A DNA stretch of 64,000 nucleotides. Source: Yersinia kristensenii (GTDB taxonomy: Bacteria > Pseudomonadota > Gammaproteobacteria > Enterobacterales > Enterobacteriaceae). The notes beneath the pieces were generated by a model, which did not search any database, was not told where the DNA came from, and worked only from the letters and a program-made list of their open reading frames with translations. The stretch is from contig NZ_UHIY01000001.1 in assembly GCF_900460525.1 (NCBI RefSeq), positions 3,782,001 to 3,846,000 of the forward strand, written 5' to 3'. Positions 36,540-46,466 of the stretch are shown here, one piece after another (within the stretch, counting starts at the first letter, position 1; the number at the start of each line of letters is the position of its first letter). Made by a program: the position numbers and the translations under genes.

Positions 36540-37037
36540 TCAACTTGCACTCTTTGTAACATATTTTGAACTGTCACAAAGCTCAAGATGCTCGCAAAGC
36601 CCCGCCACGACTGAGATTAAGCCTAATTCGTCGTCTTTATCAAAGCGATCATAAACAATGCTGTCGATATCCAAAACGCCGATAACTATTCCTTTAACTG
36701 TGATTGGCAGCACAATTTCAGCATTACTGGCGGCATCACAAGCAATATGACCGGGGAATGCATGCACATCACCGACCCGCTGAACGCGATTTTCTGCCAC
36801 CGCAGTTCCACACACCCCTTTCCCAACAGGAATGCGTACACAAGCGATTTTCCCCTGGAAAGGGCCTAATACCAATTGATTGCCATCGAGCAAATAAAAC
36901 CCCGCCCAATTCAAACCCTCAAGGCGTTCATAAATTAAAGCGCTGGCATTAGCCAATGTGGCGATAAAGTTGGTTTCACCTGCAATCAGGGCACTCAAAT
37001 CACGTTTTAATTCCGCGTAGAATTCTGCTTTTTTCAT
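36540..37037 (-). CDS. msrC: MsrC, free methionine-(R)-sulfoxide reductase
   Basis: The 165-residue GAF-domain protein contains NWAGFYLLDG, the catalytic cysteines in KIACVRIPVGKGVCGTA and HIACDAASNAE, and the closing DIDSIVYDRFD. It reduces free methionine-R-sulfoxide. The order msrC-proQ-prc-htpX on one strand, divergent from letA, matches E. coli. Confidence 0.94.
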   Translation of the reverse strand: MKKAEFYAELKRDLSALIAGETNFIATLANASALIYERLEGLNWAGFYLLDGNQLVLGPFQGKIACVRIPVGKGVCGTAVAENRVQRVGDVHAFPGHIACDAASNAEIVLPITVKGIVIGVLDIDSIVYDRFDKDDELGLISVVAGLCEHLELCDSSKYVTKSAS

Positions 37038-37164
37038 GTAATAACCGTTAGAAACCTAAGAATAGCTAGAGACAATTGATACGCCTAGCTTATATAAAAT
37101 AATCATTAAATGCGCGTTGCTACAAGGTTATTCGGCGCTTACCCTGTAAAAGATTTGCTCACAG

Positions 37165-37182
37165 AGGGGTTTGCCCCTTTTT
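37165..37182 (+). terminator. Short hairpin with T run in the letA leader
   Basis: AGGGG (37165-37169), TTTG, CCCCT (37174-37178) is followed by TTTT. It lies about 75 bp before the letA start and could act as an attenuator, but the stem is only 5 bp. Confidence 0.3.
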
Positions 37183-37255
37183 GCCCCTTGTTTTGACTCA
37201 TTGCTCTGCTACCATCCGCTTTATTATTTATATATTGGGTCAGGGTTCTTATCTG

Positions 37256-38503
37256 ATGAAGATACATGCCATTCAACGCCCATTGTCCACCGCGAGGGGT
37301 CAGCGGTGCTGTCAGTGCGATGCGCTGTTTACCTTGCCCCCTCTCAATAGCAGGCAGACTGCCTATTGCCCGCGTTGCAGTGCGAAAATAGCCAGCGGTC
37401 GCGATTGGTCATTGACCCGCCTGACAGCCATCGCTGTCGCTATGCTGTTATTGATGCCGTTTGCCTTTACTGAGCCGCTCATTACTATCCGCCTGCTCGG
37501 TACGCGCATTGATGCCAGTTTGCTGGAGGGGATTTGGCAGATGAGCAGTCAGGGCCACCCGATTACCGCCAGTATGGTGGCATTTTGTATTTTGGGTGCA
37601 CCGATTACATTGACCGTCTCAATACTGTATCTGCGGATTGGTAGCCGGATTGGCATGAACCTGCGTCCCATTTTGCTGATGTTGGAGCGCTTGAAAGAGT
37701 GGGTCATGCTGGATATCTATCTTATCGGCATGGCGGTGGCCTGTATTAAAGTCAAAGAATACGCCGACGTAATGGCCGGTAGCGGATTAATAGCCTATCT
37801 GACCTTAACATTGCTGAGTATTCTGGTGCTGGTGCATTTGAATCTGGAGCAATTGTGGGAGCGCTTTTATCCGCAAGAGCCCCCCCCCGGCCCTCGAGAG
37901 ACACTGCGAGCTTGTCTCTCCTGTCATTATACTGGGCACCCTGATGTGCAGGGGCGCTGCCCGCGTTGCCATACACCTTTGCGCCATCGCCGCCGTCACA
38001 GTATCCAAAAAACTTGGGCGGCATTAATTGCCTCTATTGTATTGTTATTGCCCGCTAACCTATTGCCGATATCAATTGTTTATGCCAACGGCGTGCGCAT
38101 GGAAGATACTATCTTCTCAGGCGTGGTTTCTCTCGCTTCATCGGGTAACCTGCCTATTGCCGCCGTGGTGTTTATCGCCAGTGTGCTGGTGCCCTTTACC
38201 AAAGTTATTGTCTTAATAACATTGTTGCTGAGTATTCATCTCAAGACACAGCACAGTCTGAAAACCCGAATGCGGTTGCTGCGCCTAATAACCTGGATTG
38301 GCCGCTGGTCGATGTTGGATCTCTTTGTTATTGCACTAATGATGTCGCTGATTAATCGCGATCAGCTCCTTTCTTTCACTATGGGGCCAGCAGCCTTCTA
38401 TTTTGGGTCTGCGGTCATTTTGACTATCCTTGCTGTTGAGTGGCTGGATAGCCGATTGATTTGGGATGCACATGCAACAGGAAACGCCGAATACACCGAC
38501 TGA
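37256..38503 (+). CDS. letA: LetA (YebS), PqiA-family inner-membrane protein of the LetAB lipid transporter
   Basis: From ATG 37256 ([15 protein letters not shown]) the protein has 415 residues. Two PqiA-type modules are visible, each preceded by a zinc-ribbon-like CxxC pair: CCQCDALF...CPRC and CLSCHYTG...CPRC. About eight hydrophobic segments follow. LetA drives lipid movement through the LetB tunnel. A C9 run at 37880-37888 encodes three prolines in frame (QEPPPGP). It overlaps letB by 32 bases. The upstream frame extension to 37181 is unlikely. Confidence 0.9.
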   Translation: MKIHAIQRPLSTARGQRCCQCDALFTLPPLNSRQTAYCPRCSAKIASGRDWSLTRLTAIAVAMLLLMPFAFTEPLITIRLLGTRIDASLLEGIWQMSSQGHPITASMVAFCILGAPITLTVSILYLRIGSRIGMNLRPILLMLERLKEWVMLDIYLIGMAVACIKVKEYADVMAGSGLIAYLTLTLLSILVLVHLNLEQLWERFYPQEPPPGPRETLRACLSCHYTGHPDVQGRCPRCHTPLRHRRRHSIQKTWAALIASIVLLLPANLLPISIVYANGVRMEDTIFSGVVSLASSGNLPIAAVVFIASVLVPFTKVIVLITLLLSIHLKTQHSLKTRMRLLRLITWIGRWSMLDLFVIALMMSLINRDQLLSFTMGPAAFYFGSAVILTILAVEWLDSRLIWDAHATGNAEYTD

Positions 38504-41141
38504 GGCACAAATTAAACATAAACGCCGGATATCGCCGTTCTGGTTACTGCCTTTTATTGCCCTGCTGATTGCGGGGTGGCTGGTTTATAACAACTGGCAG
38601 GAACGTGGCACCGAAGTCACTATTGATTTCCAATCAGCAGCGGGGATTGTCGCGGGGCGTACCCCGATTCGCTATCAAGGTGTGGAAGTTGGCATGGTGC
38701 AATCCATCAGTCTGGATGATGACCTGCGCAATATTAAAGTCACCGCCAGTATCAAAAATGATATGGAAGATTCGCTGCGCGAAGGGACTCAATTCTGGTT
38801 GGTGACCCCAAAAGCCTCATTGGCTGGCGTTTCCGGGCTAGATGCCTTGGTGGGCGGCAACTACATCGGCATGATGCCGGGAGAAGGCAAACCCCAAAGC
38901 CACTTTACCGCGTTAGATACCCAGCCCAAATTCCGTCTGAATACCGGTGAGTTAATGGTGCATCTTCACTCGCCTGATTTAGGTTCGCTCAATAGCGGTT
39001 CGCTGGTGTATTACCGTAAAATTCCGGTGGGCAAAGTTTATGATTACAACATCGCGCCTGATAATAACGGCGTTGTCATTGATGTGCTGATTGACCGGCG
39101 TTTTGCCAAACTGGTCAAGAATGACACCCGTTTCTGGAATGTGTCTGGTTTTAAAGGCGATTTCAGCCTAAGTGGCGCTTCTGTGCAAATGGAAAGCCTG
39201 GCCGCCTTAGTCAATGGCGCTATTGCCTTTGATTCCCCGCCAAACAGTCAGAATGCAAAGCCCGATCAGCCTTTCCAGCTCTATCCCGATTTAGCGCATA
39301 GCCAGCGCGGTGTGGCTATTACCCTGGATTTACCCAGCGGTAGCAGCTTGAGTGAGGGGCGCACCCCACTGATTTATCAGGGTTTACAAGTCGGAACTTT
39401 GACAAAAATGACCCTTCAGCCGGACAGTAAAGTGACCGGCGAATTGACCATTGATCCGTCAGTGGTGGATTTAATGCGCACTGGCACGCGTATTGAGATG
39501 AACAGCCCACGAATCAGCCTTAATGATGCCAAACTGAGTGAACTTTTAACCGGCAATACACTGGAACTTATCCCCGGCGAGGGTGAACCCCAACAGCGTT
39601 TTACCGTGCTGCCCAGCAACAAAAGCCTGTTACAACAACCCAATGTGCTTGAATTGCAACTCACCGCACCGGAAAGCTATGGCATTGATGTGGGTCAGCC
39701 AATCTCACTGCATGGCATTAAGATTGGTCAGATTTTGACGCGCGACCTGTCCACCGATGGCGTCAGCTTTACGGCAGCAATTGAAGCGAAATACCGGGAT
39801 TTAGTGCATAAAGACAGTAAGTTTGTGGTGAACAGTCGACTGAATGTAAAACTCGGCATCGACGGCATTGACATCCAAGGTGCCAGTGCGCAGGAGTGGA
39901 TTGATGGCGGCATTCTGATTCTGCCGGGCGGCAAAGGCGAGCCGCTCAATAAATACCCGCTGTACAGCAGTGTGGACAAAGCCCTTGATGGCATTTTAGG
40001 CAACAGCCCGGCGACCACCCTCACCTTGACGGCCACCAGTTTGCCCGATGTGCAAACCGGCTCCGTGGTGCTGTATCGGAAATTCCAGGTGGGTGAAATT
40101 ACCCAGATTAGGCCGAAAGCCAATGAATTCGAAGTGGAGGTTTATATTGAGCCGGAGTATCGCAAGCTGCTCACCGATAAGAGTATTTTCTGGGCCGAGG
40201 GCGGTGCGAAAGTGCAATTTAATGGCAGTGGCCTCACCGTGCAGGCCTCCCCACTGAATCGGGCATTAAAAGGCGCTATCAGCTTTGATAATCTCGAGGG
40301 TGTCTCGCTGGATAAAGGCGCAAAACGCACACTTTATGTTAATGAAACCGCCGCTCGCGCCGTCGGCAGCCAGATTATCTTACGCACCTTTGATGCCAGT
40401 AAACTGGCAGCTGGTATGCCAATTCGCTATCTCGGCATCAATATTGGTCAAGTTGAATCACTCAAACTGGCCCCTGAGCGCAATGAAGTATTAGCCAAAG
40501 CGGTGCTCTATCCAGAATACGTGCAAAGTTTTACCCGCGCCGGTACCCGCTTCTCGATTGTGTCACCGGAGATCTCCGCAGCAGGGGTCAATAATCTGGA
40601 TACGCTGTTCCAGCCCTACATTAATGTCGAGCCGGGTAAAGGTAATACATTGCGCACGTTTGAGCTGCAAACCGCCACCATTACCGACTCGCGCTATCTT
40701 GATGGCCTGAGTATCATTCTCGATACCGCAGAAGCAGGTTCGTTGCAAATTGGCACTCCAGTGCTGTTCCGTGGGCTGGAGGTGGGTACCGTCACTGGGT
40801 TTAATCTGGGGGCAATGTCTGATCGGGTGCAAGTTTCTCTGCGCATCAGCCAGAAATTCCAGCACTTAGTGCGGCAAAATACCGTATTCTGGTTGGCATC
40901 CGGTTATAACCTTGAATTCGGCTTGACTGGCGGAGTAGTGAAAAGTGGCACCTTCCAGCAATTTATTCGCGGTGGCATTGCTTTCGCTACCCCCCCCCAC
41001 CACACCACTGGCCCCGAAAGCCAATGCGAATCAACACTTCTTGCTGAATCCACAAGAGCCCAAAGACTGGCGAAACTGGGGGACGGCAATACCACGGTTC
41101 TAATACAACAGGCCTACAGGGCAGCGAATGTGCTGCCCTGA
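38472..41141 (+). CDS. letB: LetB (YebT), MCE tunnel protein, frameshifted near the C terminus
   Basis: From ATG 38472 ([19 protein letters not shown]) the protein aligns from its first residue with E. coli LetB. A membrane anchor lies at residues about 24-42, followed by seven MCE domains with repeated motifs such as [15 protein letters not shown] and [13 protein letters not shown]. Near residue 840 a run of nine C at 40990-40998 shifts the frame. With eight C the translation would continue [12 protein letters not shown] and end WGTAIPRF at the TAA 41101-41103, as in relatives. As written it ends with an unrelated 48-residue tail that overlaps the LysR gene. Only the last C-terminal residues are affected. 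This may be phase variation or a sequencing error. Confidence 0.88.
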   Translation: MQQETPNTPTEAQIKHKRRISPFWLLPFIALLIAGWLVYNNWQERGTEVTIDFQSAAGIVAGRTPIRYQGVEVGMVQSISLDDDLRNIKVTASIKNDMEDSLREGTQFWLVTPKASLAGVSGLDALVGGNYIGMMPGEGKPQSHFTALDTQPKFRLNTGELMVHLHSPDLGSLNSGSLVYYRKIPVGKVYDYNIAPDNNGVVIDVLIDRRFAKLVKNDTRFWNVSGFKGDFSLSGASVQMESLAALVNGAIAFDSPPNSQNAKPDQPFQLYPDLAHSQRGVAITLDLPSGSSLSEGRTPLIYQGLQVGTLTKMTLQPDSKVTGELTIDPSVVDLMRTGTRIEMNSPRISLNDAKLSELLTGNTLELIPGEGEPQQRFTVLPSNKSLLQQPNVLELQLTAPESYGIDVGQPISLHGIKIGQILTRDLSTDGVSFTAAIEAKYRDLVHKDSKFVVNSRLNVKLGIDGIDIQGASAQEWIDGGILILPGGKGEPLNKYPLYSSVDKALDGILGNSPATTLTLTATSLPDVQTGSVVLYRKFQVGEITQIRPKANEFEVEVYIEPEYRKLLTDKSIFWAEGGAKVQFNGSGLTVQASPLNRALKGAISFDNLEGVSLDKGAKRTLYVNETAARAVGSQIILRTFDASKLAAGMPIRYLGINIGQVESLKLAPERNEVLAKAVLYPEYVQSFTRAGTRFSIVSPEISAAGVNNLDTLFQPYINVEPGKGNTLRTFELQTATITDSRYLDGLSIILDTAEAGSLQIGTPVLFRGLEVGTVTGFNLGAMSDRVQVSLRISQKFQHLVRQNTVFWLASGYNLEFGLTGGVVKSGTFQQFIRGGIAFATPPHHTTGPESQCESTLLAESTRAQRLAKLGDGNTTVLIQQAYRAANVLP

Positions 41142-42034
41142 TAGCTATCATCACAGACATCCAACACACATTTTCGCAACCAGCGATGTGCTGGGTCAGC
41201 ATCCATTCGTGGATGCCACAGCATAGCAACCCTGATAGTCGGTGAGGTTATTGGCAGCGGGAAACTGTACATTCCATCGCGCAAATTCAGGGTGTGACGT
41301 TCAGGAACCGTGGCCACTAAATCAGAGCCTTTCACTAAGGCCAGTGCGGTCGAGATACCATCAACATAAGTGACCGCGTTTCTTTCAAGACTCAATAATT
41401 GCAACGCATCATCAACCGGCCCTTTATGACCCTGACGCCGTGAAATCATAATATGGCCTTGGGCAGCATAGCGCTCAGCGGTTATCTCCCCCTCACTCAA
41501 TATATGCCCTGCCCTGACCACGCCGATAAAACCATCCCCAAATAACGCCCGCGTGCGCAATTCAGGGCTGGTAGAAGCCCCCACCACTCCGGTTTCCAAA
41601 TCGACAATACCATCGCGAAGTAACGTACTGTCTTTGTTCATTTTTTGCATAAAGCGCAACCGCACACCCGCCGCATCCTGATTAACTCGGGCTAACAACG
41701 CCGCACCAAAGTTTTCCACAAACCCATCACTGGTTCGCAAGGTGAAAATGCGCGTCAGTTGCGCAAGATTCAGTGTCTCCGCCGGGCGCAGAGCCGATGT
41801 GGCCTCTTGTACCAATTGGCTCACTTGCTCACGCAGCTCAAGTGCTCTTGGCGTCGGAACCAACGCCCGCCCCGCCCTAACCAATAAAGGGTCGCCGGTG
41901 GTTTGGCGCAATCTGGCCAGTGCCCGGCTCATCGCCGATGGGCTCAGCCCCAATCGCTGAGCGGCTCGCACCACGCTACCTTCCGCGAGCAGAACATTGA
42001 GCGTGATAAGCAAATTGAGATCAGGTTTTGTCAT
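41114..42034 (-). CDS. LysR-family transcriptional regulator
   Basis: The N-terminal helix-turn-helix is GSVVRAAQRLGLSPSAMSRA at residues about 19-38 and the C-terminal substrate-binding domain begins near residue 90 (LAQLTRIFTLRTSDGFVENF). The product has 306 residues. It is divergent from an MFS exporter gene with 130 bp between them, the usual layout of a regulator controlling its neighbour. The effector is unknown. It is convergent with letB. Confidence 0.85.
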   Translation of the reverse strand: MTKPDLNLLITLNVLLAEGSVVRAAQRLGLSPSAMSRALARLRQTTGDPLLVRAGRALVPTPRALELREQVSQLVQEATSALRPAETLNLAQLTRIFTLRTSDGFVENFGAALLARVNQDAAGVRLRFMQKMNKDSTLLRDGIVDLETGVVGASTSPELRTRALFGDGFIGVVRAGHILSEGEITAERYAAQGHIMISRRQGHKGPVDDALQLLSLERNAVTYVDGISTALALVKGSDLVATVPERHTLNLRDGMYSFPLPITSPTIRVAMLWHPRMDADPAHRWLRKCVLDVCDDSYQGSTFAAL

Positions 42035-42164
42035 CCAGTGACTCTAGCATATAACGCCATGACATAGCGTTGTATGCATCAATAAACTGCATCCAGTGCG
42101 TCTTCCGCCCTACCATGTAATGAAATAGTCTCCTCAATACGTCTTATTTGGAGCTAATCCACAC

Positions 42165-43589
42165 ATGAAAACGATTTCCCACCGCCTAAACTCACTCAAA
42201 GCTGACAATGCCGCGCTACGAAAAACAATTCTCAGTCTCTCACTGCCGATGTTGCTTTCTTCCCTGGCCACCAGTATTGCTAATGTCGGATTACCCACAT
42301 TGACCCAAGCTTTAAATGCTTCGTTTCAACAGGCGCAATGGGTGGTATTGGCCTATTTACTGGCGATGACCACCTCGGCAATCAGTATTGGGCGCATGGG
42401 CGATATTATCGACAAGCGCCTATTGTTAATCGCGGGAATCGGATTATTCACCCTAGCGTCACTGGGGTGTGCATTTGCCCCCACCATCGAAATGTTGATT
42501 ACAGCCCGCATCCTGCAAGGTTTAGGGGCCGCCGCCATGATGACACTCACTTTAGCGTTAGTCGGTGAAACCATTAGTCAGGAAAAAACAGGGCGCGCCA
42601 TGGGGATGCTCGGCACAGTATCCGCTCTCGGCACCGCCCTTGGCCCCTCTCTCGGTGGCATGCTAATTGCGGGCTTCGGCTGGCCCGCTATGTTTTTCAT
42701 CAATATTCCGTTTGGATTATTGGCACTATTCCTGGCATTGCGTTACTTACCCACCAATCAGACTCAAATACTGCAACCTCGCTCAGGTTTTGATCCCATC
42801 GGAATGTTGCTGTTAGGCCTGACTCTCGCACTGTATGCGCTGTCAATGACTTGGGGGCATGGCACGTTCACTGCTGATAATTTAGGGCTATTAGGCGGGG
42901 CAGCTATCAGTGCCGGATTATTGATCTGGGCAGAAAAGAGCGCGAAAAACCCCTTGATTCAAGCCGCCATATTGCGCCATTCCGTGTTGCGCGGGGGCTT
43001 AATCATGAGCGCGTTGGTCAGCACCATCATGATGTCGACCCTGATTGTCGGGCCATTTTATCTTTCAGGTGCTTTGGGCTTGCCCGCGCAGTGGGTTGGG
43101 TTAGCGATGTCTGCTGGCCCAATAGTCGCGGCGCTGTGCGGTATTCCGGCTGGCTATGGGGTGGATAAATTGGGGGTTCGAATCATGGTTACCTGCGGTT
43201 TGGTCGGAATAACTTTCGCGGCCATAGTATTGGCGATAATCCCCACAGGTTTGGGTGTGCTTGGCTATATCATCCCCGTTTGTGTGATGACGGCGGGTTA
43301 TGCCATTTTCCAAACAGCCAATAATACCTCAATGATTCAATCAGTTGGCGCAGAACGGCGAGGGGTTGTTTCCGGCATGCTCAATCTTTCACGTAACCTT
43401 GGGCTGATAACCGGCGCATCGGGCATGGGGGCTGTTTTCGCCCTCGCGTCAGCATCTCAAAATAGCCAATTAGCAACAGTGATGAATATTACCCAAGGAA
43501 TGCAATTAACTTATGGCGTCACAGCACTATTAGCCGCGTTAGCATTAGGAATTTCCATCATTCCATTAAGTAATAAAACTAATCAATAA
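42165..43589 (+). CDS. MFS transporter, DHA2-type multidrug efflux
   Basis: The 474-residue protein has about 14 membrane segments and the motifs SIANVGLPTLTQALNAS (motif D1), IGRMGDIIDKRLLLI (motif A) and ARILQGLGAAAMMTLTLAL. LGTVSALGTALGPSLGG is motif C, typical of exporters. It probably expels toxic compounds under control of the divergent LysR regulator. Substrate not recognisable. Confidence 0.85.
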   Translation: MKTISHRLNSLKADNAALRKTILSLSLPMLLSSLATSIANVGLPTLTQALNASFQQAQWVVLAYLLAMTTSAISIGRMGDIIDKRLLLIAGIGLFTLASLGCAFAPTIEMLITARILQGLGAAAMMTLTLALVGETISQEKTGRAMGMLGTVSALGTALGPSLGGMLIAGFGWPAMFFINIPFGLLALFLALRYLPTNQTQILQPRSGFDPIGMLLLGLTLALYALSMTWGHGTFTADNLGLLGGAAISAGLLIWAEKSAKNPLIQAAILRHSVLRGGLIMSALVSTIMMSTLIVGPFYLSGALGLPAQWVGLAMSAGPIVAALCGIPAGYGVDKLGVRIMVTCGLVGITFAAIVLAIIPTGLGVLGYIIPVCVMTAGYAIFQTANNTSMIQSVGAERRGVVSGMLNLSRNLGLITGASGMGAVFALASASQNSQLATVMNITQGMQLTYGVTALLAALALGISIIPLSNKTNQ

Positions 43590-43914
43590 GGATTTTCACC
43601 CCACAGACACGGCAGACTTATGACTCTGCTGAAAGGATTCACATTCAAAATCAAAACCATAAAACATCAATTTTCCTTGAAAATAGACTTTAGGCCACCC
43701 ACATTATTTTTCCAGTAAAAAACATATTAAATGATAAATATGAGATGGATGCGTAATTTTTTATTAAAATTAGACACTTTTCACATCTTGCTGCTATTAA
43801 TTAATTATCTAGATTTTTTAATCATTCGTGTCGTCATCATAAGTTGCGCTATGTCATTGGCCCAACTCAACTCTAGATTGCCTGGCTGTAAATTATATGA
43901 TTAAGGAAGCAACA
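43590..43914. other. AT-rich intergenic region upstream of the pilus operon
   Basis: It should carry the pilus operon promoter, but several AT-rich -10-like words occur and I cannot choose one. A 51-codon hydrophobic frame (43749-43904) has no good ribosome-binding site and overlaps the pilin site, so it is not called. AAGGAAG at 43903-43909 serves the first pilin gene. Confidence 0.4.
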
Positions 43915-44451
43915 ATGAAGAAACCCTTACTTATTCTAGGTGCGATGGTTTTATTACAGTCAGCTCCGTCAGCAGAAAGTGCCGGTACGGTCAACGGGAC
44001 GTTAGGCGCGACATTAACGATTATTACTGGCTGTTATATCAATGACGGTTCTGCCCCTGGCGGCCTGGCTAACTTAGGCACAGTCAACTTTGGCTCGGTA
44101 CCAGACTTGAATGTTCGGATCAGGCAACCGTATAGCAGCACAGCCAACGGCACGCTGAATTTGTACTGTAGCGCCGGGACGCTCTATAGCATCGCGATAG
44201 ATAATGGAGCCCATGCTTCCGGTACCCAACGTCGATTGGCTGGCGGGACTTCCGAGTTTGTGAATTACAATTTGTATAACGACAATGCTTATACTGTCCC
44301 ATGGGGGACCAGTGGTGCGGGCCTTCTCGCTGGAACCGCAACCGCTATCGCCACGCCTATCCCACTCACTGTCTACACTGAAGTTCCGGTGCAGGCGACG
44401 CCGAGTGTCAGTACCTATACCGACACCGTTAATGTGACCGTCAGTTGGTAA
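43915..44451 (+). CDS. Archaic pilus subunit, SCPU domain (Csu type, first gene)
   Basis: From ATG 43915 there is a signal peptide ending near SAESAG. The mature protein of about 150 residues is a spore-coat-U (SCPU) domain: GCYINDG near the N terminus with one cysteine of the disulfide, LYCSAGTLYSI with the other, then VNYNLYNDNAYTVPWG and the C-terminal strand YTDTVNVTVSW. Subunits of this type polymerise by donor-strand complementation into thin archaic pili. It is the first of six genes on one strand; being first suggests it is the main shaft subunit. Confidence 0.85.
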   Translation: MKKPLLILGAMVLLQSAPSAESAGTVNGTLGATLTIITGCYINDGSAPGGLANLGTVNFGSVPDLNVRIRQPYSSTANGTLNLYCSAGTLYSIAIDNGAHASGTQRRLAGGTSEFVNYNLYNDNAYTVPWGTSGAGLLAGTATAIATPIPLTVYTEVPVQATPSVSTYTDTVNVTVSW

Positions 44452-44456
44452 CCGGC

Positions 44457-45014
44457 ATGACACTGGATAGCATCCCGGCGAACTCACCGATAAATCGTGA
44501 TAAAACGGCCCTATTATGGTTTATTTTTTCGCTGTTATTACTGCGAACTTATCCGGCTTATGCCGTTTCCAAAACCGCTAATATCACGGTCAATGCCACG
44601 TTATTGCCCACCTGCATGGCGGGAACCTCAGTGAGTGGTGCCACCAGCTTTGGCACATTAAATTTTGGCTCAACCACCGTGTTGAACACCCCGATAGCGG
44701 TTACCGGCCAAGCCAACACCGGGGCGATTTCCGTCCAATGCAGCAAAAACACCAGCTTTACCGTGTTGTTAAGCCCCGGCCAAAGCGGCAGTGTCAGTAG
44801 TCGCTATTTGGCGGGCGGGCCGACAAGTCAGCGTGTGAATTACAACCTATATACCGACGCCGCTCATAGCCATATTTGGGACAACACCGTGGGCGTGTCA
44901 CAAGTTGCCACCGGACAACCCGTCACCCTCCCGGTTTATGGGCTGATCCCGATACAAAGCACACCAGCGGCGGGTATTTACACCGATACCATTCAAGTCA
45001 CTGTCAATTGGTAG
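44457..45014 (+). CDS. Archaic pilus subunit, SCPU domain (second gene)
   Basis: The 185-residue product from ATG 44457 has an unusually long N-terminal part before its hydrophobic signal (LLWFIFSLLLLRTYPAYA). The SCPU domain has TCMAGTS and ISVQCSKN (disulfide), VNYNLYTDAAHSHIWDN and the final YTDTIQVTVNW. It begins five bases after the first pilin stop, so the genes are coupled. A minor or structural subunit. Confidence 0.82.
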   Translation: MTLDSIPANSPINRDKTALLWFIFSLLLLRTYPAYAVSKTANITVNATLLPTCMAGTSVSGATSFGTLNFGSTTVLNTPIAVTGQANTGAISVQCSKNTSFTVLLSPGQSGSVSSRYLAGGPTSQRVNYNLYTDAAHSHIWDNTVGVSQVATGQPVTLPVYGLIPIQSTPAAGIYTDTIQVTVNW

Positions 45015-45026
45015 GGAGGGCGCAAT

Positions 45027-45584
45027 ATGATATATAACGGTTTCTATCCCACCTTAATTCAATTGCTGGTGTTTAGCTTATTCGGCTTGCCCGTCAGCGG
45101 CAGTTATGGCGATACCTTAAATAGCCCTTTCGCCGTCAAAGCAACGATATTACCCGGTTGTATTTTAGGCAGTGGGACTGCCGATAGCAGCAGTTTTGGC
45201 TCGCTCAATTTTGGCAATATCTCTTCATTGTCAACAGCGATTAATATCGTCTCCAGCCAAAACGCCGGTTCAATCATTATTCAATGTAGTGGCACCCCCA
45301 GTATCACTCTGGCACTCAATAGCGGGGCAAATACCACCGGCAATATTTCCGCTGGCAGGCGGTTACTCAATAGTGCCACGGGCGAATATCTGTTTTACCA
45401 AATATTCCAAGATAGCGCCCGCAGTGTTATTTGGGGCAATGGCAGTAATGGCGGAACGGCGCAAGTCATTAGTGCGAACAGCACGCTACAACAAATCATT
45501 TTATATGCGCAATTGTTTGCCAGCAGCACACTCCCCACTGCGGGGAATTATACCGATACGCTATTAGTGACTGTCACTTATTAA
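45027..45584 (+). CDS. Archaic pilus subunit, SCPU domain (third gene)
   Basis: The product of 185 residues has a hydrophobic signal (LIQLLVFSLFGLPVSGSYG), the SCPU cysteines in GCILGSGT and IIQCSGT, and the end YTDTLLVTVTY. It is more divergent from the first two than they are from each other. GGAGGGCGCAAT precedes its ATG 12 bp after the second gene. Its position matches csuB. Confidence 0.82.
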   Translation: MIYNGFYPTLIQLLVFSLFGLPVSGSYGDTLNSPFAVKATILPGCILGSGTADSSSFGSLNFGNISSLSTAINIVSSQNAGSIIIQCSGTPSITLALNSGANTTGNISAGRRLLNSATGEYLFYQIFQDSARSVIWGNGSNGGTAQVISANSTLQQIILYAQLFASSTLPTAGNYTDTLLVTVTY

Positions 45585-45630
45585 ATAACTCTTTATTTAA
45601 TGTGGGTACTTTACCGACAAGGAGTTTGCC

Positions 45631-46380
45631 ATGATTAAATTAACATCACTCGCATCAATAGTTTTATTCGCCACAGCCCTTGCCAGCAGCCCACTTCATG
45701 CCGCTTCCTCGGTATTAATTTGGCCGATTGATCCGGTGATAAACAGTGATGAGAAAGCTACGGCGCTGTGGCTGGAAAATAAAGACAGTCAGCCGGTTTA
45801 TATGCAAATCCGCGTATTAGGCTGGCAGCAAAAAGCCGGACAAGAAGATTACAGCAATCAATCGGCTATTATCGCCAGCCCTCCAGTAGCGACTATTTTG
45901 CCGGGTAAGCGCCAGTTGATCCGCCTGATTAAAAACACCCCGGTACCCGCAGGCCAGGAACAAGCTTTCCGGATATTGATTGATGAAATACCCCGCAAAG
46001 ACCCTAACGAAGACGCGCCGATGCCCTCTTTGGCTATGGGACTGAAATTTCAGATGCGCTACTCCATCCCGTTATTTATCTATGGTGCGGGTCTGAAATC
46101 TGAAGATGCGAATAACCCCGCGACCTTCTTTCCACTGAATCTTAGTTACAAACTCATTCAGGATAACGGTAAATCGTGGTTGGCGATCCGTAATCAAGGA
46201 CAGACTCATGCCCGAATTTCTCGCGTCAGTTTATACAATAAAAATATTAATAGCGGACTGATGGGCTATGTACTGCCAGGTAATGAAATGCGTTTTCAAG
46301 TTCCGGCGTCAGCAAGTGGTGGTCAATTGACAGCCTTGGTGAATAGTCACTCCAAACCTATTGTTATTCCCCATCAATAG
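45631..46380 (+). CDS. Periplasmic pilus chaperone, PapD/CsuC type
   Basis: After a signal peptide (cleaved near LHAASS) the protein has two immunoglobulin-like domains: the first with SDEKATALWLENKDSQPVYM and PPVATILPGKRQLIRLI (G1 strand region), the second with FFPLNLSYKLIQDNGKSWLA. It donates a strand to SCPU subunits in the periplasm and hands them to the usher. AAGGAG precedes the ATG. The 249-residue length fits archaic chaperones. Confidence 0.88.
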   Translation: MIKLTSLASIVLFATALASSPLHAASSVLIWPIDPVINSDEKATALWLENKDSQPVYMQIRVLGWQQKAGQEDYSNQSAIIASPPVATILPGKRQLIRLIKNTPVPAGQEQAFRILIDEIPRKDPNEDAPMPSLAMGLKFQMRYSIPLFIYGAGLKSEDANNPATFFPLNLSYKLIQDNGKSWLAIRNQGQTHARISRVSLYNKNINSGLMGYVLPGNEMRFQVPASASGGQLTALVNSHSKPIVIPHQ

Positions 46381-46466
46381 ATTATCCAGATGAAGAGTTT
46401 CTATTGAATGATGCAGGATTAATGCATTGATAAACAAGAATAACTGTAAACACGTTAGGGTTGGGC

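Noticed and set aside
43749..43904. 51-codon hydrophobic frame upstream of the first pilin gene
   Set aside because: There is no clear ribosome-binding site, the composition follows the AT-rich promoter region and the frame ends inside the pilin ribosome-binding site.
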